64,000 nt of DNA from JAUVPB01 sp965223695. GTDB taxonomy: Bacteria > Actinomycetota > Thermoleophilia > Gaiellales > Gaiellaceae. A program made the translations under genes and the position numbers. The DNA is taken from NCBI GenBank assembly GCA_965223695.1, contig CBDCXJ010000026.1, forward strand, positions 1-64,000. The letters run 5' to 3'. The notes beneath the pieces are model-generated. The model searched no databases. It was not told where the DNA came from and was given only the letters and a program-made list of their open reading frames with translations. Below, in pieces: positions 26,135 through 34,689 of this stretch (its first letter is position 1; each line of letters opens with the position of its first letter).

Positions 26135-28404
26135 GCCGCGCGCTCATCCTCGCCTATCCGGATCGGTTCAGCGCGTTCCCGGGTGAGACGCTCAGCGTGC
26201 ACGCGAGCTGCGAGGGAGTGGCTGCGTTCGACGCTGATCTGGTCCGGCTTCGGTGTGGCTATGCCGACCCCGCGGGGCCGGGATTCAGCGAAGTCGAGGT
26301 CGAGTCGGGGCTGAGCGGCCCCTACGCGGGTCGCTTCCAGCCCATCCACCCGGGCTCGCACGTACGCGTGGTGGACGTCGACCGCGCGCTCTCGGCGCCA
26401 CCAGATCCGCTCACCCTGCGAGTGACAGCGTGGCCCACGCTCTCCGGCCGCGGCGAGCAGGTGCTGATGGGGTGCTGGCGAGCTGACGAGGCCGCGGGCT
26501 ACGCGCTCATGCTCGACGAGAAGGGGAGGGCAGCGTTCCGCGTCGGGGATGGGACAGGCGCGGTCGCCGAGCTGACGACGCACCGCCCACTCGAGCAGCG
26601 GGTCTGGTACCGGATCGAGGCCAGCTTCGACGCGCAGAGTGGACACGCCACCCTCACGTGCGAGCCGCTCGTGACGGCGTTCAACTCGCGCGTCGGACCG
26701 CTCGGTGCGCCCGAAGGTCAGCGAGCCGAGGGCGCCATTGACGCGGCGCTGCGCGTGGCAGATGGCAGCGCGTTCCTGCTCGGGGCAGCCGAGACTCATG
26801 CCGGCGGCCGCGCGCATTCCGCCCTGCACTTCAACGGCAAGCTCGAAGGGCCCGCCGTGCTCTCGGGCGAGCAGGAGCTGGCGAGTTGGAACTTCAGCGT
26901 GGGCATCGGCCCCGACGGCATCGCGGGCGATCACGTCGCCGACGTGTCCGGAAACGACTGCCACGGAACCTGCGCCAACCTGCCCGCACGCGGCATGACC
27001 GGCTCGAACTGGTCAGGCTGGACCGACTCGTTCGTCCACGCCCCGGAGGAATACGGGGCGATTCACTTCCACGAGGACGATCTCGAGGACGCCGGCTGGG
27101 AACCTGACGTGGAGCTCGCCGTTCCCGAGGGATTGCAGAGCGGCCTCTACGCCGTGCGGCTCCGAGCGCGGCCAGCTGACGGCGCCGACGTTTCGGCCGA
27201 AGACGCCGCCGAAGACGAGCCGGCCGAGGAGCACGTGCCCTTCGTCGTTCGCGCCCGCCCGGACTCCACCGCAAAGGCGGTGGTGCTTCTTCCGACCGCG
27301 AGCTACCTCGCCTATGCCAACGACCACCAGGGAACCGACGGGGCAGCGGCCCAGTCCATCATCGGTCACGCGGTCATGCTCGGCGAGCACGACCTCGTCC
27401 TCGCCGAGCGGCGCGAGCTCGGCCTCTCGATGTACGACTCGCACCTCGACGGGAGCGGCGTCTGCTACTCGACGCGGCTTCGGCCGATTCTGACGATGCG
27501 TCCGAAGTACCTCTCGCCGGTCGCCAACGGACTCTGGGGCTTCAACGCCGATCTCAACCTGTTCGACTGGCTCGATGAGACCGAGCAGTCCTACGACGTC
27601 GTTACCGATGAGGACCTCGATCGCGAGGGCGTAGAGCTCCTCCGCCCGTACAACGTCGTCATGACCGGAACGCACCCCGAGTACACGTCGCCGGCGATGC
27701 TCGACGCGCTCGAGGAGTTCGTCGCCAGCGGCGGCCGCCTGATGTATCTCGGCGGCGACGGCTTCTACTGGGTGACGACCTTCCACCCGGACAAGCCGCA
27801 CGTGGTCGAGGTGCGCCGGGGCCAGTCGGGCATCCGGGCCTGGGAGGGCAAACCGGGCGAGGGCTGGCATGCGTCGACGGGCCAGCCGGGCGGTCTATGG
27901 CGAAATCGCGGCCGCCCGCCGCAGAAGCTCGCCGGTGTCGGGTTCGCCGCCGAGGGCTTCGATCGCTCGTCCTACTTTCGACTGCTGCCCGACGCGACTG
28001 ACCCGCGCGCGGCCTTCGTGTTCGAGGGCGTCGAGGGTGACGTGATCGGCGACTACGGGCTCGCCGCGGGCGGAGCGGCGGGGCACGAGCTCGATCGCTA
28101 CGAGCTCGATCTCGGCACGCCGCCACAGACGCTGCTGCTCGGTGCCTCGGAAGGGCACACCGACGCCATGCTCCGCGTCATCGAAGAGGTTCAGGTCACG
28201 AGGCCCGGACTCGGCGGCACGCAGGATCCTGATGTCCGCGCCGACATGACCCTGTTCGCTCACGCCTCGGGCGGAGGCGTCTTCTCGACGGGCTCGATCG
28301 CCTGGTGCTCGAGCCTCTCCTGGAACGACTACGAGAACGACGTCGCGCGAATCACAAGCAACGTCCTCGCCCGGTTCCTCGAGGACGACCCACTACCGAC
28401 CTGA
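26131..28404 (+). CDS. dmfA2: N,N-dimethylformamidase-like large subunit
   Basis: 757 aa, the family's usual length. The N-terminal half has lectin/Ig-like beta domains (GETLSVHASCEG; LHFNGKLEGPAVL at about 230-243). The C-terminal half is the catalytic domain with LPTASYLAYANDHQG, LDGSGVCYSTRLRPI, GSGGRL-type and YLGGDGFYWVTTFHP segments, ending in SIAWCSSLSWNDYEN. Characterised DMFase hydrolyses dimethylformamide to dimethylamine and formate with a mononuclear iron held by two Tyr and one Glu; I see candidate Tyr in GDGFYW but did not map all ligands. The real substrate may be another small amide. GTG start overlaps the upstream stop, so translation is coupled. Confidence 0.85.
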   Translation: MSRALILAYPDRFSAFPGETLSVHASCEGVAAFDADLVRLRCGYADPAGPGFSEVEVESGLSGPYAGRFQPIHPGSHVRVVDVDRALSAPPDPLTLRVTAWPTLSGRGEQVLMGCWRADEAAGYALMLDEKGRAAFRVGDGTGAVAELTTHRPLEQRVWYRIEASFDAQSGHATLTCEPLVTAFNSRVGPLGAPEGQRAEGAIDAALRVADGSAFLLGAAETHAGGRAHSALHFNGKLEGPAVLSGEQELASWNFSVGIGPDGIAGDHVADVSGNDCHGTCANLPARGMTGSNWSGWTDSFVHAPEEYGAIHFHEDDLEDAGWEPDVELAVPEGLQSGLYAVRLRARPADGADVSAEDAAEDEPAEEHVPFVVRARPDSTAKAVVLLPTASYLAYANDHQGTDGAAAQSIIGHAVMLGEHDLVLAERRELGLSMYDSHLDGSGVCYSTRLRPILTMRPKYLSPVANGLWGFNADLNLFDWLDETEQSYDVVTDEDLDREGVELLRPYNVVMTGTHPEYTSPAMLDALEEFVASGGRLMYLGGDGFYWVTTFHPDKPHVVEVRRGQSGIRAWEGKPGEGWHASTGQPGGLWRNRGRPPQKLAGVGFAAEGFDRSSYFRLLPDATDPRAAFVFEGVEGDVIGDYGLAAGGAAGHELDRYELDLGTPPQTLLLGASEGHTDAMLRVIEEVQVTRPGLGGTQDPDVRADMTLFAHASGGGVFSTGSIAWCSSLSWNDYENDVARITSNVLARFLEDDPLPT

Positions 28405-28425
28405 TCGAGCAGAGCAAGCCGCGGG

Positions 28426-28893
28426 CTAGAGCTCGAGAAACCGCTCGCCTACCCAGCCGACATCGAACGGCGTCACCGCCTCGACGTGCAGCTCGACGAG
28501 CGAGAAGCGCCATCCGTCGGACTCGCGCACGTACTCGTCGCGGTAGCTGCCCATGACCCACACCGCCCGCTCGCTCAGCGTGGCGGGCTGGAGGAAGTAC
28601 CAGGACGCCTCCGCCGTTTGCCCGTCGTCGGCGACCGCGATCGTCGGGTTGGCGACGAAGTGCATGCCCCAGCTGATCGAGTCCGGGACGGCGGCGTAGT
28701 AGTCGAGGATCGCTCGGCGGCCATCATGTCGGCCGAACGCCCCGGCGTCGAAGACGGCGTTCTCACTGAACACCTCGGCCAGCTCGTCGAGGTCGAAGCC
28801 GGCGTCGCAGGCCCGCGCGTAGCGCGCCTTGAGCTCGCGGATTGCGTCCTTGGCCTCGAGTTGCGCGAGTCTCGACTCTGAGTCGGGATTCAC
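28426..28893 (-). CDS. SnoaL-like protein
   Basis: 155 aa. The GTG at 28893 is favoured because GAGGGAG precedes it and it opens directly into the family N-terminus (NPDSESRLAQLEAKDAIREL). The body KARYARACDAGFDLDELAEV, GRRAILDYYAAVP, TAEASWYFLQPA and VMGSYRDEYVRESDGW is a textbook NTF2-fold enzyme-like domain, with H in the GMHFVANP strand. It starts 14 bases after the LLM gene that ends at 28908, so the two are co-transcribed. It may isomerise, dehydrate or bind the LLM product. Confidence 0.82.
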   Translation of the reverse strand: MNPDSESRLAQLEAKDAIRELKARYARACDAGFDLDELAEVFSENAVFDAGAFGRHDGRRAILDYYAAVPDSISWGMHFVANPTIAVADDGQTAEASWYFLQPATLSERAVWVMGSYRDEYVRESDGWRFSLVELHVEAVTPFDVGWVGERFLEL

Positions 28894-28907
28894 GGCTCCC
28901 TCACCCG

Positions 28908-30014
28908 CTAGGTCGCGGCCGGCGTGGGCACGTCCAGGAAGGCCGTTGGAACCGGAGTCGGCTCGGCGAAATGGGGCATGACTTCCTCGGCCCACAGGCG
29001 CATCGTCCGTAGAACTTCGGCGTGCTCGATGTCGCCGATGTTGAACACACAAAGGAACTGCTTGAGACCGATCTCGTCGCGGAGCTCCTGCACCCGTGCG
29101 CGTGCCTGCTCGGGGTCACCGACGAGCGCGATGCCCGCCTGGATCGCGCCATCGAGGGTCGGCGCTCCTTGCATTCGCTTGGCCGACTCGATGTAGGTCT
29201 CGTAGCCCTTGGGAGGCGTCCCGGCGTGAGCCGGGTGGATCCCGTGCCGGTTGAGCTGGTCGAAGTACCACTCCATCGGACCCTCGAAGCTGCGACGTGC
29301 CGCCTCCTCGGTCTCGTGCAGATGAACGACGACGTGCATCGGGAAGTCGATGCTCGCGGGGTCGCGGCCGCCATCGATCAGGATGCGCGCGGCCTCGATG
29401 TTCCCTTCCTTGAGCTGGTCGAGTGCCTGCAGACCGGGGCCCGTGATCACCTGGAGCCCGCGATCGGCGACGAGCTGGAACGTGGAAGGGCTCACCGCCG
29501 CGACCCAGACCGGGACAGGCTGCTGGATCGGCTTCGGGTAGATCTCGATGTCCGAGAACTCGAAATGGTGACCCTGGTAGCTGAACAGCCCGTCGCTGTT
29601 CCACAGGCCCAGCACGACGTCGAGCGCCTCGGCGAAGACGTCGCGGCTGAGGTTGGCATCGGCCCGCATGGCCTCGAACTCGCGCGGCTGGTAGCCGCGA
29701 CCGGCGCCGAAGTTCAGGCGACCCTCGCTGAGCACGTCGACCATCGCCCAGTCCTCGGCGACTCGTACCGGGTTGTCGAAGGGAAGGATTGTCACGCCCA
29801 CGCCGATGCGCATCCGCGTCGTTCGCTCGGCGATGGCTGCCGCCATGATCGCGGGGCGCGGCATCGTCCCGTACTCCGAGCGATGGTGCTCGGCGAGCCA
29901 GACCGAGTCGAAGCCGAGCTCTTCGGCCACCTCGACCTGCTCGAGTATCTCGTCGTAGGTGCGCCGGTAGTCCTTGCGCGGGCTCGAGCCCAGGTAGAAA
30001 ACGCCGAACCTCAT
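28908..30014 (-). CDS. LLM class flavin-dependent oxidoreductase
   Basis: 368 aa from the ATG at 30014 (GAGGAG upstream); a long in-frame N-terminal extension is arginine-rich and rejected. It shows GFDSVWLAEHHRSEYG at about 35-50, VGVTILPFDNPVRVAED, EGRLNFGAGRGYQPREF and PVPVWVAAVSPSTF. The HHRSEYG variant is common in alkanesulfonate- or dimethylsulfide-type monooxygenase relatives. It forms an operon with the SnoaL-like gene downstream. It faces away from the CoA-transferase operon at 30080, with which it shares an intergenic promoter region of only 65 bases. Confidence 0.87.
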   Translation of the reverse strand: MRFGVFYLGSSPRKDYRRTYDEILEQVEVAEELGFDSVWLAEHHRSEYGTMPRPAIMAAAIAERTTRMRIGVGVTILPFDNPVRVAEDWAMVDVLSEGRLNFGAGRGYQPREFEAMRADANLSRDVFAEALDVVLGLWNSDGLFSYQGHHFEFSDIEIYPKPIQQPVPVWVAAVSPSTFQLVADRGLQVITGPGLQALDQLKEGNIEAARILIDGGRDPASIDFPMHVVVHLHETEEAARRSFEGPMEWYFDQLNRHGIHPAHAGTPPKGYETYIESAKRMQGAPTLDGAIQAGIALVGDPEQARARVQELRDEIGLKQFLCVFNIGDIEHAEVLRTMRLWAEEVMPHFAEPTPVPTAFLDVPTPAAT

Positions 30015-30079
30015 AGGCCACTCCTCGACAAGCGGGGTGTCGACCCTAGCGCACGAAGTGTCTACCCTGAGGCACGACG

Positions 30080-30910
30080 ATGGATGCGCGCCTGATCTCG
30101 GTCGAAGAGGTGGCGACGTCGATACAAGACGGCGCGAGTGTCGCGCTGCCACGTGACTCCTCCGGGTGCGCGCTCGAGGCGGTGCGTGCCCTCGTGCGCC
30201 GGGGTGCTCGCGATCTGCGGCTGATCGCCGTCCCCCAGGTCGGGATGCAGGCCGACCTCCTGATCGGCGCAGGCTGCGTGCAGAGCGTCGAGGCTGCAGC
30301 CGTCTCACTTGGGGAGCAGGGCCAGGCGCCACGGTTTCGTGCAGCGGTCAGCGACGGCTCGATAGCGATGCGCGACTCGACGTGTCCGGCGATCCACGCC
30401 GGCTTCCAGGCTGCTGAGAAGGGGATCCCCTTCATGCCGCTGCGAGGCATCATCGGCTCGGACATCGTCGAGCATCGTCCTGACTGGACGATCATCGACA
30501 ACCCGTTCGGCGAGGACAATGACCCGATCCTCGTCCTTCCGGCGATTACGCCAGACGTCGCCCTCTTCCACGCCACCCGCGCGGACCGCGATGGCAACGT
30601 CTGGGTGGGAACGTCACGCGAGCTGATGACGATGGCGCGCGCGGCCGGGAAGACGCTCGTGACCGTCGAGGAGATCACGGACGACAACCTGCTCGCTGAT
30701 CAGGCAACCGCGGCCGGAGCGCTCTCGGGCCTCTACGTCACCGCCATCGCCGAGGCGCCGAAGGGTGCGTGGCCGCTCGGCCTTGCCGGTCGTTACCCGC
30801 CAGACCTCGAGCATCTGCAGACGTACGCGCGAGCCGCGCGCACAGCCGAGGGGTTTGCGCAGTACCTCGACGATTACGTCTGGGCCAGACGGCCCGCGGC
30901 CGCATCGTGA
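30080..30910 (+). CDS. CoA-transferase family I, alpha subunit
   Basis: 276 aa. It begins MDARLISVEEVATSIQDGAS and has ALPRDSSGCALEAVRALVR, VPQVGMQADLLIGAGCVQSV, GIPFMPLRGIIGSDI and NPFGEDNDPILVLPAITPD, the layout of glutaconate/IpdA-like CoA-transferase alpha subunits. In such enzymes the alpha subunit shapes the CoA site and the catalytic glutamate lies in beta; IpdAB relatives instead hydrolyse steroid ring-CoA thioesters. The beta gene follows after 31 bases. The combination points to activation or ring opening of a carboxylic acid as a CoA ester. Confidence 0.8.
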   Translation: MDARLISVEEVATSIQDGASVALPRDSSGCALEAVRALVRRGARDLRLIAVPQVGMQADLLIGAGCVQSVEAAAVSLGEQGQAPRFRAAVSDGSIAMRDSTCPAIHAGFQAAEKGIPFMPLRGIIGSDIVEHRPDWTIIDNPFGEDNDPILVLPAITPDVALFHATRADRDGNVWVGTSRELMTMARAAGKTLVTVEEITDDNLLADQATAAGALSGLYVTAIAEAPKGAWPLGLAGRYPPDLEHLQTYARAARTAEGFAQYLDDYVWARRPAAAS

Positions 30911-30941
30911 ACGACACCCGGGTCGGCGCCACGGGCGCATC

Positions 30942-31673
30942 GTGAAGTACCGGCCAGACGAGCTCCTGATCGCCGTCATCGCTCGCTGGCTCGCGGGTAC
31001 AGGCCACGTCGCGGTCGGAGCGATCTCGCCGATCCCGGCCGCCGGTGCGCTGCTCGCCCGCGCGCGCTCAGACGACCAGATGCGAGTCTCGCTGCTCGGA
31101 AGCGAGCGCTACAGCTCCTTCACCGAGGGCGGTCGCGAGCTCTTCGATTGCGCCGCGCAGGGACGGATCGACGCGTTCTTCCTCGGCGGCGCTCAGATCG
31201 ATGGCGGCGCGAATATCAACCTGGTCGGGCTCGGGCCGTATCCGCAGAGCGACGTGCGCCTGGCCGGCTCGTTCGGGTCAGCCTATTTGTACTTCCTCGT
31301 TCCCCGGGTGATGCTGTTTGCGCTCGAGCACACGCCCAGAACGCTCGTCGAGCGCGTCGACTTCATCAGCGCGCCCGGAACGAGCCCGCAGGGCGTCTTC
31401 CGCCCGGGTGGTCCCGTCGCGCTGTTGACCGAGCGGTGCCTGTTCGAGTTCGATCGCGGGTCAGCGCGCTTTCGACTGGCCTCGGTGCATCCCGGCCAGA
31501 CGGTCGCCGACGTTATCGAGAACACGGGCTTCGACTTCGATTATTCGCAAGACGCACCGACGACGTCGATCCCCGACGGCGGCGAGCTCGGACTGATCCG
31601 CAACGAGATCGGCCAGGCCGTCGCCGAGACGTATCCGGCCTTTGCCGAGCGGCTGCTGAGCAGTGCAGCCTGA
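30942..31673 (+). CDS. CoA-transferase family I, beta subunit
   Basis: 243 aa with GTG start (MKYRPDELLIAVIARWLAGT). It contains AVGAISPIPAAGALLARARS, GGRELFDCAAQGRIDAFFLG, GGAQIDGGANINLVGLGPY and EHTPRTLVERVDFISAPG, as in beta subunits of IpdAB/glutaconate-type transferases. The usual catalytic glutamate of true transferases (E in a (S/G)ENG motif) is not evident, which fits hydrolase-like IpdB relatives. The sequence CGCATCGTGAA occurs both at the alpha stop and at this start, a short direct repeat that may have placed the start codon. Confidence 0.78.
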   Translation: MKYRPDELLIAVIARWLAGTGHVAVGAISPIPAAGALLARARSDDQMRVSLLGSERYSSFTEGGRELFDCAAQGRIDAFFLGGAQIDGGANINLVGLGPYPQSDVRLAGSFGSAYLYFLVPRVMLFALEHTPRTLVERVDFISAPGTSPQGVFRPGGPVALLTERCLFEFDRGSARFRLASVHPGQTVADVIENTGFDFDYSQDAPTTSIPDGGELGLIRNEIGQAVAETYPAFAERLLSSAA

Positions 31674-31790
31674 CCAAGCTGTATGTCAGCAGACCGGCGA
31701 ATGTCAAAGTCCTCGGCCGTCGGGCTCCGTCGTGATCCGATGCCCATCTAGGCTGCCCGAGCACCGAGCCGGCGATAGCGAGGAGGCCGC

Positions 31791-32960
31791 ATGCCAGGCG
31801 AGATCGGGGTCGACTGGGAACAGAGGATTGACTGGGCCGCGCTGCGCGCCTACCGCGTGTCGCGTCTGCGCGAGCGGCTCGCCGCGGCTGACATAGCGGG
31901 CGTTCTCACACAGCGCTTCGAAAACCTCCGCTACACGACCTCGTGTCGCCCGTTCACGAGCATCAGCTACTTCCCCCGCTACGCGAGCTTCGTTCCCGTC
32001 GAAGGCGAGGTCTGCCTGCTGAGCGAGGCCGGCGACGTCGACCTCAACCGTGACGGCATGCCGTGGATCACCGACCTGCGCGTCTGGCCCTACGACGTTG
32101 CCGAGTCGGTCGAGGTCAGTGCCCGGGTCATCAACGACAACGGGCTAGCCGAAGCGCGCATCGGCTATGACGACATCGTCTCGCCCACGGTCGTGCTCGC
32201 GCTGGCCGAGAGGTTCCCCGGGGCCGAGCTCGTCGACGCAACCCGGGCGATCGCCGAGGCGAAGATGGTCAAGAGCGCCGACGAGCTCGAGGTCATCCGC
32301 GCCGCCACGATCATCGCCGAGGTCGGGATGGCGGCCGCCCGCGAAGCGCTGCGCGAAGGCATCCGCGAGTGCGAGCTCGCCGGTGTGATGACGCACGCCA
32401 TGTTCGCGGCCGGCGCCGACACCCTGATCGCCTACCCGCAGGTATCGACCGATCCTCGGCGGCGTATGGGAACCGACACCCGGGTTCGCCACGGCGACCT
32501 CGTTCTGCTCGACATCAACATCGGCTTCAACGGCTACGTCGGTGACTTCGCGCGCACGTTCACCGTCTCGGAGCCGACACAGGAGCAACGGGACGTGTTC
32601 ACGGCGCAGCGAGGGTGTGTCGAGGCGGCGGTCGGCGCGGTGGCGCCGGGCGTTCACGTCGACGACGTCCAGGCCGCCGTGGCGAACGTTGTGCAGCAGG
32701 CCGGCCTCACCGAGTACTGGGCCGACTACATCACCGGGCACGGGATCGGCACCGGCGTCGGCCCGCTCGAGCAGCCGATCGTGGGCGCCGGCCCGGGCAT
32801 GGTCGAGATCCTCGAGCCGGGAATGGTGATCGCCTTCGAGCCTGGGATCTTCAAGCCGGGTGTCGGCCCTATGCGGAACGAAGAGGTCGTCGTGGTGACC
32901 GCTGACGGCGCTGACGTCCTCACGCGCAGCCCGTATGACGCCAGGCTCCTCGGCAGCTGA
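31791..32960 (+). CDS. M24-family (Xaa-Pro peptidase/creatinase-like) hydrolase
   Basis: 389 aa: an N-terminal creatinase-type domain (to about residue 155) followed by a pita-bread domain. Metal ligands are complete: Asp241 and Asp252 (LDINIGFNGYVGDFAR), His317 (TGHGIG), Glu350 (AFEPGI) and Glu364 or 365 (RNEEVV). A true metallo-hydrolase is therefore expected, rather than metal-free creatinase, which lacks these residues. It may cleave X-Pro dipeptides or an amide. Position after the CoA-transferase genes and before a binding-protein-like gene suggests a substrate from the same catabolic island. Confidence 0.85.
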   Translation: MPGEIGVDWEQRIDWAALRAYRVSRLRERLAAADIAGVLTQRFENLRYTTSCRPFTSISYFPRYASFVPVEGEVCLLSEAGDVDLNRDGMPWITDLRVWPYDVAESVEVSARVINDNGLAEARIGYDDIVSPTVVLALAERFPGAELVDATRAIAEAKMVKSADELEVIRAATIIAEVGMAAAREALREGIRECELAGVMTHAMFAAGADTLIAYPQVSTDPRRRMGTDTRVRHGDLVLLDINIGFNGYVGDFARTFTVSEPTQEQRDVFTAQRGCVEAAVGAVAPGVHVDDVQAAVANVVQQAGLTEYWADYITGHGIGTGVGPLEQPIVGAGPGMVEILEPGMVIAFEPGIFKPGVGPMRNEEVVVVTADGADVLTRSPYDARLLGS

Positions 32961-32970
32961 TCTCGACGTC

Positions 32971-32989
32971 TTGGGGTACGACGCCCCAA
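32971..32989. terminator. Hairpin after the M24 gene
   Basis: TTGGGG (32971-32976) and CCCCAA (32984-32989) form a perfect stem, extendable by a T-G pair, 11 bases after the M24 stop. It may attenuate transcription into the next gene. No T tract. Confidence 0.4.
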
Positions 32990-32999
32990 CCCCGTCTTG

Positions 33000-33986
33000 A
33001 TGCGGCTGGGCGCTCCGGTTCCGCTCACCGGCAGGTACGCCGTACAGGGACGGCAGATGCGGGTCGGGCTCGAGCTCTGGGCGGCGCGAGAGTCCGCGTC
33101 GCTCGAGCTCGTCGACGACACAAGCGAGCCCGCTCATGCGGCCCGTGTTCACGAGGAGCTCCGGCAGCGCAGCGACATCGTGATCGGTCCGTACGGAAGC
33201 GATTCGACCCGCGCGGTTGCCCGCTCGGCCGCTGGCGACGTCGTCTGGAACCACGGCGCGGCAGCCGACGATGTCCAGGTTCTGGCCGGCGTCGTGAGCC
33301 TGCCGACGCCGGCATCCTCGTACCTCGTCGCCCTTGGTCGCGCCGTGGCGCAGACTCGGGCCGGCGCGAGCGTGGTCATCGGCCGCGGACGGGGGCGCTT
33401 CTGCGCGCTGGCAGCCGAGGCGCTCGTACGGGACGCGCCCGGACTCGGTCTCGACGTGGCGGCGAGCGTCGGGCTCGACGAGGTCGAGGCCCTCGTCGCG
33501 CGCGCGAAGCCAGATGCCGTCGTGCTTTGTGGGCCGCTCCCAGAGGAGGCGGCCGTACTCGCGAGGCTCGAGCGCGTCGTGCGCGATGCCATCCTCGCTG
33601 GCGTCTCGCCTGGCGTGGCCGAGTTCGCCAACGTTGCGGGGACGCAACTCGACGGCGCGTTCGCCCCGGTCCAGTGGCATCCGGACGCGGTAGGCGACGT
33701 ATTGCTCGGGCCCACGGTTCCCGAACTCATGGCCGACGCGGAATCAGCCGGCGTCGGCGAGCTCGACTACGTCGCGGTGCAGGCCTATGCCGCCGCGCTC
33801 ATCTCAGGTGCGTGTGTCAGCGAGCGACCATCGGACCCCGGCGCGGCCGCGCTCGAGCTCCGGTCGCGGACCGTCTACGGCGACTTCGGGATCGATCCGG
33901 ACACAGGCCGCCAAGGTGACCATCGCCTATCGGTGATCCGGCGGGCCGGCGGTGAGAGACAGCTCCAGCTGGCCAACGCAGGCTGA
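33000..33986 (+). CDS. Periplasmic-binding-protein (type 1)-like protein without signal peptide
   Basis: 328 aa from the ATG at 33000; a TTG just before it is also in frame. MRLGAPVPLTGRYAVQGRQM matches the N-terminus of mature Leu/Ile/Val-type binding proteins (GxxxPLTGxxAxxG). DIVIGPYGSDSTRAVARSAA and PDAVVLCGPLPEEAAVLARL match the two Rossmann-like lobes. There is no signal or lipobox and no ABC permease nearby, so it is likely a cytoplasmic ligand sensor or a decayed transport protein. It is the last gene of the rightward run from 30080. Confidence 0.65.
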   Translation: MRLGAPVPLTGRYAVQGRQMRVGLELWAARESASLELVDDTSEPAHAARVHEELRQRSDIVIGPYGSDSTRAVARSAAGDVVWNHGAAADDVQVLAGVVSLPTPASSYLVALGRAVAQTRAGASVVIGRGRGRFCALAAEALVRDAPGLGLDVAASVGLDEVEALVARAKPDAVVLCGPLPEEAAVLARLERVVRDAILAGVSPGVAEFANVAGTQLDGAFAPVQWHPDAVGDVLLGPTVPELMADAESAGVGELDYVAVQAYAAALISGACVSERPSDPGAAALELRSRTVYGDFGIDPDTGRQGDHRLSVIRRAGGERQLQLANAG

Positions 33987-34023
33987 CTCCCACGCAGCCG
34001 CGTGTGACGCGGCGCCGGCAGGC

Positions 34024-34632
34024 CTAGTCTCGAACTACGGGCCGCACGGGCGTTGTGGCCGCCAGGCATGCCGTCATGACGCGATCGTCGGGAGCCTCGA
34101 GCTCGACCTTGAACGTGTCGGTGAACCGGTTCCACATGTTGAACAGACCGCACATGAGCGTCAGCTCGGCGATCTCCGCCTGGGAGAAGTGCTGCTTGAG
34201 CTCGGCCAATGCCCCGTCATCGTCGCCGGCCGTATTGAGCGTCACGGCCTCTGTCCAGCGAAGGAGGGCCTTTTGCTTTTCAGAGAGCACCCCGCTCGAA
34301 GCGAAGTCCGAAGCCATGGCCGCTTCCACCTGTTCCAGCGAGAGCCCAACCTGCTGACCGAAATCGACGTTGTGCCCGAGGCAGTAATCGCAGCCGTTCA
34401 TGTACGAGGTCATGATTGCCACGAGCTCCTTGTCCATGAGCTGCGCCACGCCTCCGCCCTTCTCGCCCTGAAGGTTGTTGAAGAGCTCGTGGACTGAGCG
34501 CAGGATGCGTGGGCTGTTGCCCAACAGGAGGAAGTCGGTCAGCAGACTTCCCCATTCGCGCTCGATCTGCTCGTAGACCTCTTTGGTCTCGGCTGATGCA
34601 TCGTCTGGCATGACGAAGTCGATGCGCGGCAA
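34024..34632 (-). CDS. AhpD-like / carboxymuconolactone decarboxylase family protein
   Basis: 202 aa. The TTG at 34632 is chosen because GAGAGGAG precedes it and no ATG lies near the conserved N-terminus. The AhpD signature C81-x2-C84-x2-H87 is present (GCDYCLGHNVDFGQQ), with a preceding helix LMDKELVAIMTSYMNG. Such proteins reduce peroxides through the Cys pair using a thiol partner. It is divergent from the small SnoaL-like gene. A role in removing peroxide made by nearby flavin monooxygenases is plausible. Confidence 0.82.
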   Translation of the reverse strand: MPRIDFVMPDDASAETKEVYEQIEREWGSLLTDFLLLGNSPRILRSVHELFNNLQGEKGGGVAQLMDKELVAIMTSYMNGCDYCLGHNVDFGQQVGLSLEQVEAAMASDFASSGVLSEKQKALLRWTEAVTLNTAGDDDGALAELKQHFSQAEIAELTLMCGLFNMWNRFTDTFKVELEAPDDRVMTACLAATTPVRPVVRD

Positions 34633-34689
34633 ATCAATGCTCCTCTCGCTTGTTCGAGAATGTACCCAGCTGCGACGATAATGGTCGCC

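Noticed and set aside
27013..27870. 285-aa antisense frame in the DMFase-like large subunit
   Set aside because: Codon-phase shadow with no motif, on the opposite strand of a full-length known protein.
28908..30332. LLM protein with a 106-aa N-terminal extension
   Set aside because: The extension is Arg/Pro-rich and antisense to the CoA-transferase gene start; the ATG at 30014 has a ribosome site and the family N-terminus.
30080..31673. Pathway-specific assignment as IpdAB
   Set aside because: Family resemblance only; no steroid-degradation neighbours are present, so a general CoA-transferase family call is used.
31791..32960. Creatinase
   Set aside because: The fold is shared, but the complete Asp-Asp-His-Glu-Glu metal site indicates a metal-dependent M24 hydrolase; creatinase needs no metal and lacks these ligands.
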